Of a DNA stretch of 8,760 bases, positions 1 through 6,280 are shown one piece after another (positions within the stretch are counted from its first letter, which is position 1; each line of letters starts with the position of its first letter). The notes below the pieces were generated by a model, which searched no databases, had not been told where the DNA came from, and saw nothing but the letters and a program-made list of their open reading frames with translations. Made by a program: the position numbers and the translations under genes. Source of the stretch: Thermoplasmatota archaeon (GTDB lineage Bacteria > Pseudomonadota > Gammaproteobacteria > Burkholderiales > Thiobacillaceae); the NCBI GenBank assembly GCA_023475455.1, contig JAMCVR010000152.1, positions 1 to 8,760 on the forward strand. The letters are read 5' to 3'.

Positions 1-125
1 GCTACCTGTCCAATTACCTCGGATGGCGCAGACTCATCGAACGTGAGCATAACGCTCCGCAGCCACGAGCCATCCTGCTCGCAGCGCTGGGGATGAAATA
101 TGATCAACAATTAACAGTGACATAG
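1..125 (+). CDS. C-terminal tail of an IS1595-like transposase (5' part outside window)
   Basis: An open frame enters from the left edge (codons from base 3) and ends at TAG 123-125, giving about 40 residues. The segment YLSNYLGWRR followed by a short helix and ALG resembles, from memory, the C-terminus of IS1595-family DDE transposases, where a YLxNYLGWRR motif closes the protein. The catalytic residues lie upstream of the window and cannot be checked. No terminal inverted repeat is recognisable after the stop, so the right end of the element is not placed. Its last codons overlap the open frame of the next gene. A mobile element here fits the integrative-island reading of bases 1-1355. The family assignment is moderately sure; that this is the C-terminal end of a coding region is more secure. 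Confidence 0.55.
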   Translation, partial: YLSNYLGWRRLIEREHNAPQPRAILLAALGMKYDQQLTVT

Positions 126-163
126 CCTTATCAAATGATCTTGAGCCGGAACATTCCGATGAT

Positions 164-1150
164 GTGGTGCAAGCGATTGCTGACCTTGTTGCTCAAGAAG
201 TCGACGATCACACCTTTGCCGTTCCGCTGCTTGGCATTGAACTGGCCGGCGTCGACTCATTTGCCCTTGGGGCAGTGACGATCTTGCGCATGTCGGTGGA
301 TGTGCTTAATTCCGCTGGGGTAAAGCATGACCACGCGGACGTTCCGCATCTCCTCGAATTAAACAAACACTACTTGTGGCTAATAGGCTCTACGCGTGGC
401 ACACCGAGCGCGGCGCAAAAAAGGTTTTCGGAACAGGCAACTTTGGCGGTTGGGATGTTAGCAATTACTGCAGCATCGATGCATGAGTGGGGGGCAAGCA
501 CTTTTCGAATTGGCATCGTCATGACGCCAGAAGAAGCTACCGGGCGATCTGTCTGGTTCTCATGGCATGAAAGGGGTCGCGGTCTCATCACTCACTATGC
601 CTTCCCAAGTGGACAGCTGTTCCCCGTGAATACGGCTCTTGGGGACGAATCCGACATGGTTCGGATGATTTTTCATGCGTTCGCGATTTTGCAAGCGAGC
701 GACAGGACGCAACTTGAGGACGCAATAGCAAGGGCGGTCTACTGGTATTCGGACGCGCACCGTGACCCAGTGCTCGTGATGAAGCTGGTCAAGTATTGGA
801 GCTGCGTTGAAGCTTTCTTCTCATTCGAGAAGGATGAGGTGATCACGCATGCCGTTGCGGCTGGCCTGGCGAGTATCCTTGTGTTCGGTGGCTTTCAATT
901 CGTGCCGCCATCCGGGTACAGTGCGCTCAAGAAGCAAATCGTGGACCTCTATAGCCTCCGCTCGCGGGCCGTTCACCAGGGCTCTCACCAGCACACCACG
1001 GAACATCAGATCGCGCAGTTTAGCCAGTGGGTGGCCTGGATGATCATCAACATGGTGGGGCTAGTGGAGCAGGGTTATACGACCCTCAAAGAGGTCAAGG
1101 CGCAAACGGACCGCCTCGACGGCCTAGAAGAACGGAAGGGGAAGAAGTGA
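164..1150 (+). CDS. Hypothetical protein with C-terminal HEPN-like (Apea-type) domain
   Basis: The product is 328 residues from GTG 164, soluble, with no signal peptide and no clear membrane segment. The C-terminal third (about 195-310) is helical. It carries the segment YWSCVEAFF and then R266-x4-H271 (RSRAVH), the R-x4-6-H motif of HEPN nucleases, in a setting typical of the Apea-like HEPN group. HEPN proteins often act as RNases in defence or toxin systems; that role here is inference. The N-terminal two thirds match nothing I recognise. The start is uncertain: GTG 164 has a weak ribosome site, and the same frame is open back to TGA 101-103 with protein-like sequence. An ATG at 100 with GGGGA six bases upstream lies one base out of frame, so a 5' frameshift or a lost N-terminus is possible. 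Base composition is less GC-rich than the genes to the right, consistent with acquisition together with the neighbouring transposase and att site. Confidence 0.7.
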   Translation: MVQAIADLVAQEVDDHTFAVPLLGIELAGVDSFALGAVTILRMSVDVLNSAGVKHDHADVPHLLELNKHYLWLIGSTRGTPSAAQKRFSEQATLAVGMLAITAASMHEWGASTFRIGIVMTPEEATGRSVWFSWHERGRGLITHYAFPSGQLFPVNTALGDESDMVRMIFHAFAILQASDRTQLEDAIARAVYWYSDAHRDPVLVMKLVKYWSCVEAFFSFEKDEVITHAVAAGLASILVFGGFQFVPPSGYSALKKQIVDLYSLRSRAVHQGSHQHTTEHQIAQFSQWVAWMIINMVGLVEQGYTTLKEVKAQTDRLDGLEERKGKK

Positions 1151-1310
1151 GGCGGCGGTTCTAAATCTGAACGTCTACAGGTGACTCCTTCCAGTTGTGC
1201 CTCTCCGACATTGGGCATCATACGAGTGAGGTTTGATGCAGTTGCTACATAAAGTTGGCAAGCGCTGTAAGTTGCTGTTTTTAATCAAAACAATAAGTTA
1301 CAAGCAGCCC

Positions 1311-1355
1311 CTACGAACCAAGGGGTCAGGAGTTCGAATCTCTTCGGGCGCACCA
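1311..1355 (+). repeat. 3' fragment of tRNA-Arg(ACG): probable attR of an integrative element
   Basis: The 45 bases read as the 3' half of a tRNA. They comprise an anticodon loop CTACGAA (anticodon ACG, arginine), the 3' anticodon strand CCAAG, a variable loop, a T-arm AGGAG-TTCGAAT-CTCTT that pairs over five positions (one G-T), the 3' acceptor strand CGGGCGC, the discriminator A and an encoded CCA. The bases before the loop (CAGCCC) cannot pair with CCAAG, and no D-arm or 5' acceptor strand (expected GCGCCCG) is present, so the gene is incomplete. Tyrosine integrases commonly cross over in the anticodon loop and leave such a 3' tRNA copy at the far end of the element. Because the probable native terminator follows, the island should lie to the left, with the intact tRNA at its other end. 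The exact left limit of the duplicated core cannot be fixed from one copy. Confidence 0.8.
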
Positions 1356-1371
1356 TTATTATGTAGCGATG

Positions 1372-1405
1372 CTGGGCACTCCGGTTGTCAACGGGTGCCC
1401 AGTTT
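1372..1405 (+). terminator. Intrinsic terminator behind the tRNA-Arg fragment
   Basis: CTGGGCACTC (1372-1381) pairs with GGGTGCCCAG (1393-1402) over ten positions, one of them G-T. The loop is 11 nt and can itself fold (GTT/AAC), and TTT follows. It lies 16 bases after the tRNA CCA, where a native tRNA terminator is expected. The short T-tract makes it a moderate call. Confidence 0.65.
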
Positions 1406-1511
1406 CCATTCCGATACAGCGCGGCCAGAATCAATTGTTCCCGCTGATCCAGGCAACATCCCCCATGACCACCGACGACGTGAGAAAACAGGTCGCAGAA
1501 AGGCGCTTCGC
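1406..1511. other. Non-coding gap between tRNA terminator and glgC remnant
   Basis: No gene, RNA or clear repeat is recognisable here. Together with 1151-1310, which is AT-richer and also without a recognisable gene, it surrounds the tRNA fragment. An open frame running 1233-1520 crosses the tRNA fragment and terminator and is not regarded as real. Confidence 0.5.
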
Positions 1512-1778
1512 CTATTCTGAATAGCCGACGCCGATGCGATATCCTCCGCGGGAGTAATAGCAGACGTCGCCCAGCGGAACCACGACGAGCCCGCCTTACG
1601 TGACGTGATAACCGGCCGCGTGGTCTCTGTCGTGATCGTAGCCGACCTGCGCGCCCGGCTCGATCTTGTTGTGCCGATCGATGCGGTAGCGGCTGCCTAA
1701 CGGTGCCGCCGGCTTGCAGCGGTCTAGCGTCAGGGGCCGCAGCCGCGAGCCCTCGCCCCCTGCCATTACGAATGCCAT
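1512..1778 (-). pseudogene. glgC: glgC remnant: N-terminus fused to C-terminus, internal stop
   Basis: Intact GlgC (ADP-glucose pyrophosphorylase, about 420 residues) makes ADP-glucose from glucose-1-phosphate and ATP for glycogen synthesis. Here ATG 1778 opens with [16 protein letters not shown] and then [12 protein letters not shown], the N-terminal nucleotide-binding signature. At about 1680-1685 it jumps directly to [15 protein letters not shown] and YHVT, which belong to the extreme C-terminus. More than 300 residues, including most of the catalytic domain and the beta-helix, are missing. After YHVT a TAA (1598-1596) interrupts, but the same frame continues with GGLVVVPLGD to a final TAG at 1514-1512, like the normal C-terminal tail. 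The lost middle and the premature stop make this a dead gene. It is divergent from the glgX remnant, and the 1779-1894 gap would have been their shared promoter region. Confidence 0.85.
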
Positions 1779-1836
1779 GATCTTTTCGCGTCCCCGCCTT
1801 TCAAGCGTCGCGTTTCTCCATCAGCCTCTCCGTGTG

Positions 1837-1853
1837 GGCCATTCGAAATGGCC
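1837..1853. promoter_or_regulatory. Perfect 7-bp inverted repeat between the glgC and glgX remnants
   Basis: GGCCATT (1837-1843) and AATGGCC (1847-1853) are perfect inverted repeats separated by CGA. They sit in the 116-base gap between the divergent starts of the glgC and glgX remnants. The position would suit an operator for a divergent promoter, but no factor is recognised and no convincing -35/-10 pair accompanies it. Any function is probably obsolete because both genes are broken. Confidence 0.35.
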
Positions 1854-1894
1854 TATTCTCTGTTTATAGCCGATGAAACAGTGCAACCACGAAC

Positions 1895-2393
1895 ATGACA
1901 GTCTGGCCCGGCACCCCCTACCCGCTCGGCGCCACCCATGACGGCGCCGGAACCAGCTTCTCGCTGTTCACCGAGGTGGCCCAGCGCGTCGAGTTGTGCC
2001 TGTACGACGATGAATTCAGGCAGATGGTGAAAGCCCTTGCACCAGGCCGGCATCGAGGTCATTCTCGACGTGGTCTGCAACCACACCGCCGAAGGCAACG
2101 AGTTCGGCCCCCTGCTCAGCTTCAAGGGCATCGACAACGCCTATTACTACCGCCTGATGGAGGATGACCGGCGCCGCCACATCGACTACACCGGCACCGG
2201 CAACAGCCTGCACATGCGCCAGCCGCACGTGCTGCAGCTCATCATGGATTCGCTGCGCTACTGGGTGCTGGAAATGCACGTCGACGGCTTCCGCTTCGAC
2301 TTGGCCGCCACCCTTGCGCGCGAACTGCACGAGGTGCATCGCCTCTCGGCCTTCTTCGACCTCATCCAGCAGGACCCGGTGTGCAACTCGTAG
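1895..2393 (+). pseudogene. glgX: glgX remnant: internal deletion, frameshift and 3' truncation
   Basis: GlgX, the glycogen debranching enzyme (GH13, about 700 residues), hydrolyses alpha-1,6 branches. ATG 1895 opens with [19 protein letters not shown] and continues to VELCLYDDE, the GlgX N-terminus. At about 2012 it jumps to FRQMVKAL of the catalytic barrel, skipping more than 100 residues. One extra base in CCCTTG (2034-2039) shifts the frame. The next frame then reads [17 protein letters not shown] (GH13 region I; the usual Y of DVVYNH is C), then [33 protein letters not shown] and VDGFRFDLA (region II, with the expected Asp nucleophile), and ends in [10 protein letters not shown]. Homology stops near 2380, where a treS fragment on the other strand begins, and a chance TAG follows at 2391-2393. 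The acid/base Glu region and the rest of the barrel are missing. Clearly a pseudogene. Confidence 0.88.
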
Positions 2394-2443
2394 ATGATTG
2401 CATCCTTGTACCAAAGCGGGTCTTCTTCCATAGGCCCCTGCAT
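2381..2443 (-). pseudogene. treS: treS 5' remnant (trehalose synthase, about 17-21 codons)
   Basis: Reading the minus strand from ATG 2431 (or ATG 2443, which adds MQGP) gives [17 protein letters not shown]. This is the characteristic start of trehalose synthase (maltose alpha-D-glucosyltransferase, GH13), which interconverts maltose and trehalose. Intact TreS continues VRAFFDSNGDG; here homology ends at H, at about 2381, where the glgX fragment begins on the opposite strand. The remaining more than 500 codons are absent. The open frame runs on antisense to glgX and is not meaningful. Because TreS and GlgX often lie in one glycogen/trehalose cluster, the piece is best read as debris of that cluster after deletion and inversion. 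The match is short but very distinctive. Confidence 0.75.
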
Positions 2444-2576
2444 TCCGCGCTGAAGCGCCAGGCATCCCTGCTGCCGGGCGGGTGGTTGTCCATGTATAAG
2501 AATAGATGCTAATGCGCGTCGTATTTGAGCGTGCAACCGCGACCTCGACGACGGCTGTGAGCGCTTGGGGCGGCAA

Positions 2577-2597
2577 CCGGATTCGGCTTTTATCCGG
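2577..2597. repeat. Hairpin CCGGAT / ATCCGG
   Basis: CCGGAT (2577-2582) and ATCCGG (2592-2597) form a perfect 6-bp stem with a 9-base loop. The T-run lies in the loop rather than after the stem, so it is not a standard plus-strand terminator. It could be an operator or part of a leader fold; no family is recognised. Confidence 0.35.
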
Positions 2598-2638
2598 ATC
2601 CAGACAGCCAACCGGCTTTCAGCATGAATTTTCGGCGC

Positions 2639-2660
2639 CGGGACGGCTTTTTTTGTCCCG
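2639..2660 (+). terminator. Weak terminator-like element with T7 run
   Basis: A 4-bp stem GCCG (2637-2640) / CGGC (2644-2647) is directly followed by seven T (2648-2654). The alternative stem CGGGAC (2639-2644) / GTCCCG (2655-2660) would place the T-run in its loop. The two folds are mutually exclusive, which recalls an attenuator, but both stems are short. As it lies 145 bases before the transporter start it could end stray transcription from the remnants or belong to the operon leader. Confidence 0.35.
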
Positions 2661-2804
2661 ATCTTCAGGCCATCCCCTAAGATACCGTCCGCGATAGCGC
2701 CAGCCGCCTGTCCAGTCAGTTAAAGAAGCCAGGCCAAAAACCGTTAAATACGCCATCAAATCGACCATTCCAGGGCTGCGAGCCAAGCTTGCCGTAGAGT
2801 CATC

Positions 2805-5006
2805 TTGAACAACAATCCAGCGATTCAGGACGCTTCGGACGTCATCACGCCTGCCGGGAACCCCCGTGATGACGCTTCCTTGTCTGCCGCGGTGACTGAC
2901 TCCCTGCTCGAATGCCTGCTCGTGGTGGTGCATGCGCACGGCGGCACGCTGAGCCGTCAGGCCGCCATCGACGGCCTGCCGCTGGTCGACAACCGCCTCA
3001 CCCCTTCCCTGTTTCGCCGCGCCGCCAAGCGCGCCGGCTTCACCAGCAATGTGGTGAAGAAACCGCTCGAAGGGCTCAACCCCGCCCTGTTTCCCGCGGT
3101 GCTGCTGCTCGACGGCGAGGAAGCCTGCGTGCTGCTGGGCTGGCAGGACGACGGCCGGACCGCCCGGCTGATCTTCCCCGAACTGGGCAAGGCCGAGGCC
3201 TTGCTGCCCCGCGACGAACTGGCGGCACGCTATTCCGGCCACGCGATCCTGGCACGCCCCGAATTCCGCTTCGACGCCCGCACCCCCGAAGTGGGCCGGG
3301 TCAAGCAGCGCCACTGGTTCTGGGGCACCCTGGCCGACAACGCGCCGCTGTACCGCGACGTGCTGCTGGCGGCGTTCATGATCAACCTGTTCGCCATCGC
3401 CCTGCCGCTGTTCACCATGAACGTGTACGACCGCGTGGTGCCCAACCGCGCGATCGAAACCCTGTGGATGCTGGCGATCGGCCTGGTGATCGTGCTGGTG
3501 GCGGACCTGGTGCTGCGCACGATGCGCGGCTATTTCCTCGATCTGGCCAGCAGCCGGGTGGATGTGCGGCTTTCCGCCTACATCATGGAGCGCGTGCTGG
3601 GTCTGCGCCTGGAAAACCGGCCGCTGTCCGCGGGCTCGTTCGCCGCCAATCTGCGCTCCTTCGAGACGATCCGCGACTTCATCACCTCGGCCACGGTGAC
3701 CGCCTTCATCGACCTGCCGTTTGCGCTGATCTTTCTGGTCGTGATCGGCTGGATTGCATGGCCGCTGATCCTGCCCATCCTGTTCGGCATCCTGCTGGTG
3801 GTGGCCTATGCACTGACCGTTCACAGCAAGATGCACGAACTGTCGGAAACGACTTACCGTGCCGGCGCGATGCGCAACGCGACGCTCGTCGAATCGCTGG
3901 TCGGACTGGAAGCGATCAAGGCGCTGGGCGCCGAGAGCGTGATGCAGCGCAAATGGGAATCGAGCGCGGCCTTCCTGTCGCGCGTGGGGGCCCAGCTGCG
4001 GCTGCTGTCGTCGTCGACCATCAACGGCGCGATGTGGGCCCAGCAGCTGGTGAACGTGATGGTCGTGGTGGTCGGCGTATACCTGATTTCAGACGGCCTT
4101 CTGACGCTCGGCGGACTGATTGCCAGCACCATGCTGGCGTCGCGGGCGATGGCGCCGATCGGCCAGATTGCCGGCCTGCTCACCCAGTACCACAACGCGG
4201 CGACCGCGCTGAAGTCGCTCGACGACATCCTGCAGCAGCCGGTCGAACGGCCGGCGGACTCGAATTTCGTGACCCGCCGGCATTTCACCGGCGACATCGA
4301 GTTCAAGGACGTCGACTTCAATTACCCCGGCCAGGACCATGCCACGCTGCGCAATGTCTCGCTGAAGATCCGCGCCGGCGAGCACGTGGCGATCCTCGGC
4401 CGCGTCGGCTCCGGCAAGACCACGCTGGAAAAGCTCATCCTCGGCCTGTACCAGCCGACATCGGGCGCGGTGCTGGTGGATGGCGCCGACCTGCGCCAGC
4501 TCGACCCGGCCGAGCTTCGCCGCAACATCGGTTATGTGCCGCAGGATGTGATGCTGTTCTACGGCAGCCTGCGCGACAACCTGACCATCTCCGCGCCGAC
4601 CGCCGACGATGCCGTCGTGCTGCGCGCCGCGCAGGTGGGCGGCCTGCTCGAATTCGTCAACAGCCACCCCAGGGGCTTCGACATGACCGTGGGCGAACGC
4701 GGCGAATCGCTTTCGGGCGGCCAGCGGCAGGCGGTCGCCATCGCGCGCGCCACCATCAACGACCCGCCGATCCTGCTGATGGACGAGCCGACCGGCTCGA
4801 TGGACCATTCCAGCGAAGAGGAAATCAAACAGCGGCTGCGCGCGTTTGCCGCCGGCAAGACCCTGCTGGTGGTCACGCACCGCACCTCGCTGCTGGATCT
4901 GGTCGATCGCATCATCGTGATCGATGCCGGCAAGGTCGTGGCGGACGGTCCCAAGGCCCAGGTGGTCGAGGCCCTGCGCCAGGGCCGCATCGGGAAGGCC
5001 GCATGA
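2805..5006 (+). CDS. lapB: Type I secretion ABC transporter with C39-like domain (LapB type)
   Basis: This 733-residue inner-membrane ATPase would energise export of the adhesin encoded downstream, working with the membrane fusion protein and a TolC/LapE-type pore. The order is normal for the family: an N-terminal C39 peptidase-like domain (about 27-150); a transmembrane domain (about 185-440) beginning with the conserved LPLFTMNVYDRVVPNRA; and the nucleotide-binding domain (about 490-725). In the latter, Walker A is GRVGSGKT (532-539), the signature LSGGQRQ (636-642), Walker B ILLMDEP (656-662), and the H-loop His is at 692. In the C39-like domain the DCG catalytic triplet appears as D32-S33-L34, so the protease Cys is absent and the domain should only bind substrate, as in LapB/HlyB types. 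The start is TTG 2805 with a weak AGAG upstream; GTG 2892 is an alternative. Its stop overlaps the next ATG (ATGA). Length and motifs are intact. Confidence 0.93.
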   Translation: MNNNPAIQDASDVITPAGNPRDDASLSAAVTDSLLECLLVVVHAHGGTLSRQAAIDGLPLVDNRLTPSLFRRAAKRAGFTSNVVKKPLEGLNPALFPAVLLLDGEEACVLLGWQDDGRTARLIFPELGKAEALLPRDELAARYSGHAILARPEFRFDARTPEVGRVKQRHWFWGTLADNAPLYRDVLLAAFMINLFAIALPLFTMNVYDRVVPNRAIETLWMLAIGLVIVLVADLVLRTMRGYFLDLASSRVDVRLSAYIMERVLGLRLENRPLSAGSFAANLRSFETIRDFITSATVTAFIDLPFALIFLVVIGWIAWPLILPILFGILLVVAYALTVHSKMHELSETTYRAGAMRNATLVESLVGLEAIKALGAESVMQRKWESSAAFLSRVGAQLRLLSSSTINGAMWAQQLVNVMVVVVGVYLISDGLLTLGGLIASTMLASRAMAPIGQIAGLLTQYHNAATALKSLDDILQQPVERPADSNFVTRRHFTGDIEFKDVDFNYPGQDHATLRNVSLKIRAGEHVAILGRVGSGKTTLEKLILGLYQPTSGAVLVDGADLRQLDPAELRRNIGYVPQDVMLFYGSLRDNLTISAPTADDAVVLRAAQVGGLLEFVNSHPRGFDMTVGERGESLSGGQRQAVAIARATINDPPILLMDEPTGSMDHSSEEEIKQRLRAFAAGKTLLVVTHRTSLLDLVDRIIVIDAGKVVADGPKAQVVEALRQGRIGKAA

Positions 5007-6280
5007 AAGCCGGCCTGTTCGCCTCCATCGCCCGTTTCGCCGACAGTTCATCGGCCTGGTCTCGACATGCGCGGCCGCTGCTGGACCGCCTGTTCGCCCG
5101 GTGGATTCCGCCGCGTCCGGACGAGTCGCTGGGCTGGGCGGCGGATGCCGACTGGGCACGGCTGGACCAGGAGCCCCTGCGCGCGCGCTACCTGCTGCGC
5201 CTGATCGGCGTGATTCTGCTGGTGCTTGTGCTGTGGGCGGCGTTCGCCACGGTGGACGAAGTCACGCGCGGAACCGGCAAGGTGATCCCCTCGCGCCAGG
5301 TGCAGGTGGTGCAGGCGGTCGACGGCGGCGTGATCGCGGAAATCCTGGTGCGCGAAGGCCAGGCGGTCGAGGCGGGGCAGTTGCTGTTTCGCATCGACAA
5401 GACGCGCTTCGTTTCCTCGCTGCGCGAAAACCGCGTGCAGTATCTGGCGCTGCTGGCCAAGGCGGCGCGCCTGCGCGCACTCGCCGAAAACATGCCGTTC
5501 CGGCTGCCGGCCGAGGTGGTGCAGGAAGACCCCCGGCTGGTCGAGGAAGAGCGTAGCATGTACGACGCCCGACGCCGGGAACTGGAAACCCAGATCGGCA
5601 TCGCGCGCCAGCAACTGGCCCAGCGCCAGCAGGAACTGGTCGAAGTGCGCTCGCGCCGCGAACAGGCCGCGCAGGCCTACGACCTCACCACCCGTGAACT
5701 GACGATGACCCGGCCGCTCGCGGCCTCCGGCGCGGTCTCGGACGTCGAACTGCTGCGCCTTGAACGCGATGTGAGCCGCTATCGCGGCGAACGCGATCAG
5801 GCGTCCGCCCAGATCATGCGCCTGCAGTCCGCCATCGCCGAAGCGTCGCGCAAGGTGCAGGAACAGGAAATCAGCTTCCGCAACGAAATGCGCAACGAAC
5901 TGGCGGAGACCATGGCCAAGCTCAACAGCCTCTCCGAAGGCAGCACGGCGCTGTCCGACCGCGTCGAGCAGGCCAGCGTCAAGTCGCCGGTGAAGGGCAC
6001 CGTCAAGCGCCTGCTGGTCACGACCGTGGGGGGCGTGCTGCAGCCGGGCAAGGAAATCGTGGAGATCGTTCCGACCGACGATGCCCTCCTGCTGGAGACG
6101 CGGATTTCGCCCAAGGACATCGCTTTCCTGTGGCCGGGACAAAAGACGACGGTGCGTTTCACCGCCTACGACTTCACTGGCCAAGGCGGCGCGCCTGCGC
6201 GCACTCGCCGAAAACATGCCGTTCCGGCTGCCGGCCGAGGTGGTGCAGGAAGACCCCCGGCTGGTCGAGGAAGAGCGTAG
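5003..6280 (+). pseudogene. lapC: HlyD-family membrane fusion protein (LapC type), 5' part, truncated by a tandem duplication
   Basis: LapC-type proteins link the ABC transporter to the outer-membrane pore. ATG 5003 overlaps the transporter stop by 4 nt. The protein has a cytoplasmic N-terminus, one membrane helix (about 66-82, IGVILLVLVLW), then VDEVTRGTGKVIPSRQVQ and a lipoyl half (GGVIAEILVREGQAVEAGQ). A long coiled-coil hairpin follows (about 150-320), then the second lipoyl half SPVKGTVKRLLV and the start of the beta-barrel up to F391. There, at 6176, one extra A and a second copy of the preceding 723 bp push the ribosome out of frame. Thirty-four unrelated residues follow to TGA 6278-6280. 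The normal C-terminus of the barrel is missing, so the 425-residue product is probably non-functional. Removing one 724-bp unit would give an intact 471-residue protein of normal length. Whether the duplication is natural or an assembly error is unknown. Confidence 0.88.

Larger units (their letters stand above)
2444..2804. other. Gene-free stretch upstream of the secretion operon
   Basis: About 360 bases hold no gene I recognise; the short open frames here have no familial sequence. The stretch contains a hairpin at 2577-2597, a T7 run with flanking inverted repeats at 2639-2660 and three CGGCTTT heptamers (2584, 2613, 2644). The leader of the transporter gene follows. TTAAAT at 2744-2749 could be a poor -10 element, but its best -35 partner is about 19 bases away, so no promoter is called. 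It must hold the promoter of the downstream operon unless transcription comes from further left. Confidence 0.5.

Noticed and set aside
126..163. Right terminal inverted repeat of the insertion sequence
   Set aside because: No sequence after the transposase stop is recognisable as an element end, and the left end is not in the window for comparison.
1233..1520. Open frame of 95 codons across the tRNA fragment and terminator
   Set aside because: It crosses the tRNA 3' end and the terminator hairpin, and its sequence resembles no protein.
2539..2660. Possible c-di-GMP (GEMM) riboswitch, because of GGGACGGC near the operon
   Set aside because: The conserved GCAAAGCC core and the paired stems of that riboswitch class are not present.
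2506..2697. Small plus-strand frame of 63 codons before the secretion operon
   Set aside because: No ribosome site or recognisable motif, and it runs through the hairpins and T-run.
2719..2749. Candidate promoter TTAAAG ... TTAAAT upstream of the transporter
   Set aside because: The spacing is about 19 bases and both elements are poor matches; not enough to call.
2619..3836. Long minus-strand frame (405 codons) opposite the transporter
   Set aside because: Low-complexity His/Gln/Gly-rich composition typical of antisense in high-GC genes; the plus strand carries a complete ABC transporter.
2912..4980. Very long open frame in the +2 frame through the transporter gene
   Set aside because: It is an Arg/Pro/Ala-rich shadow of a GC-rich gene; only its part from ATG 5003 is a real protein.
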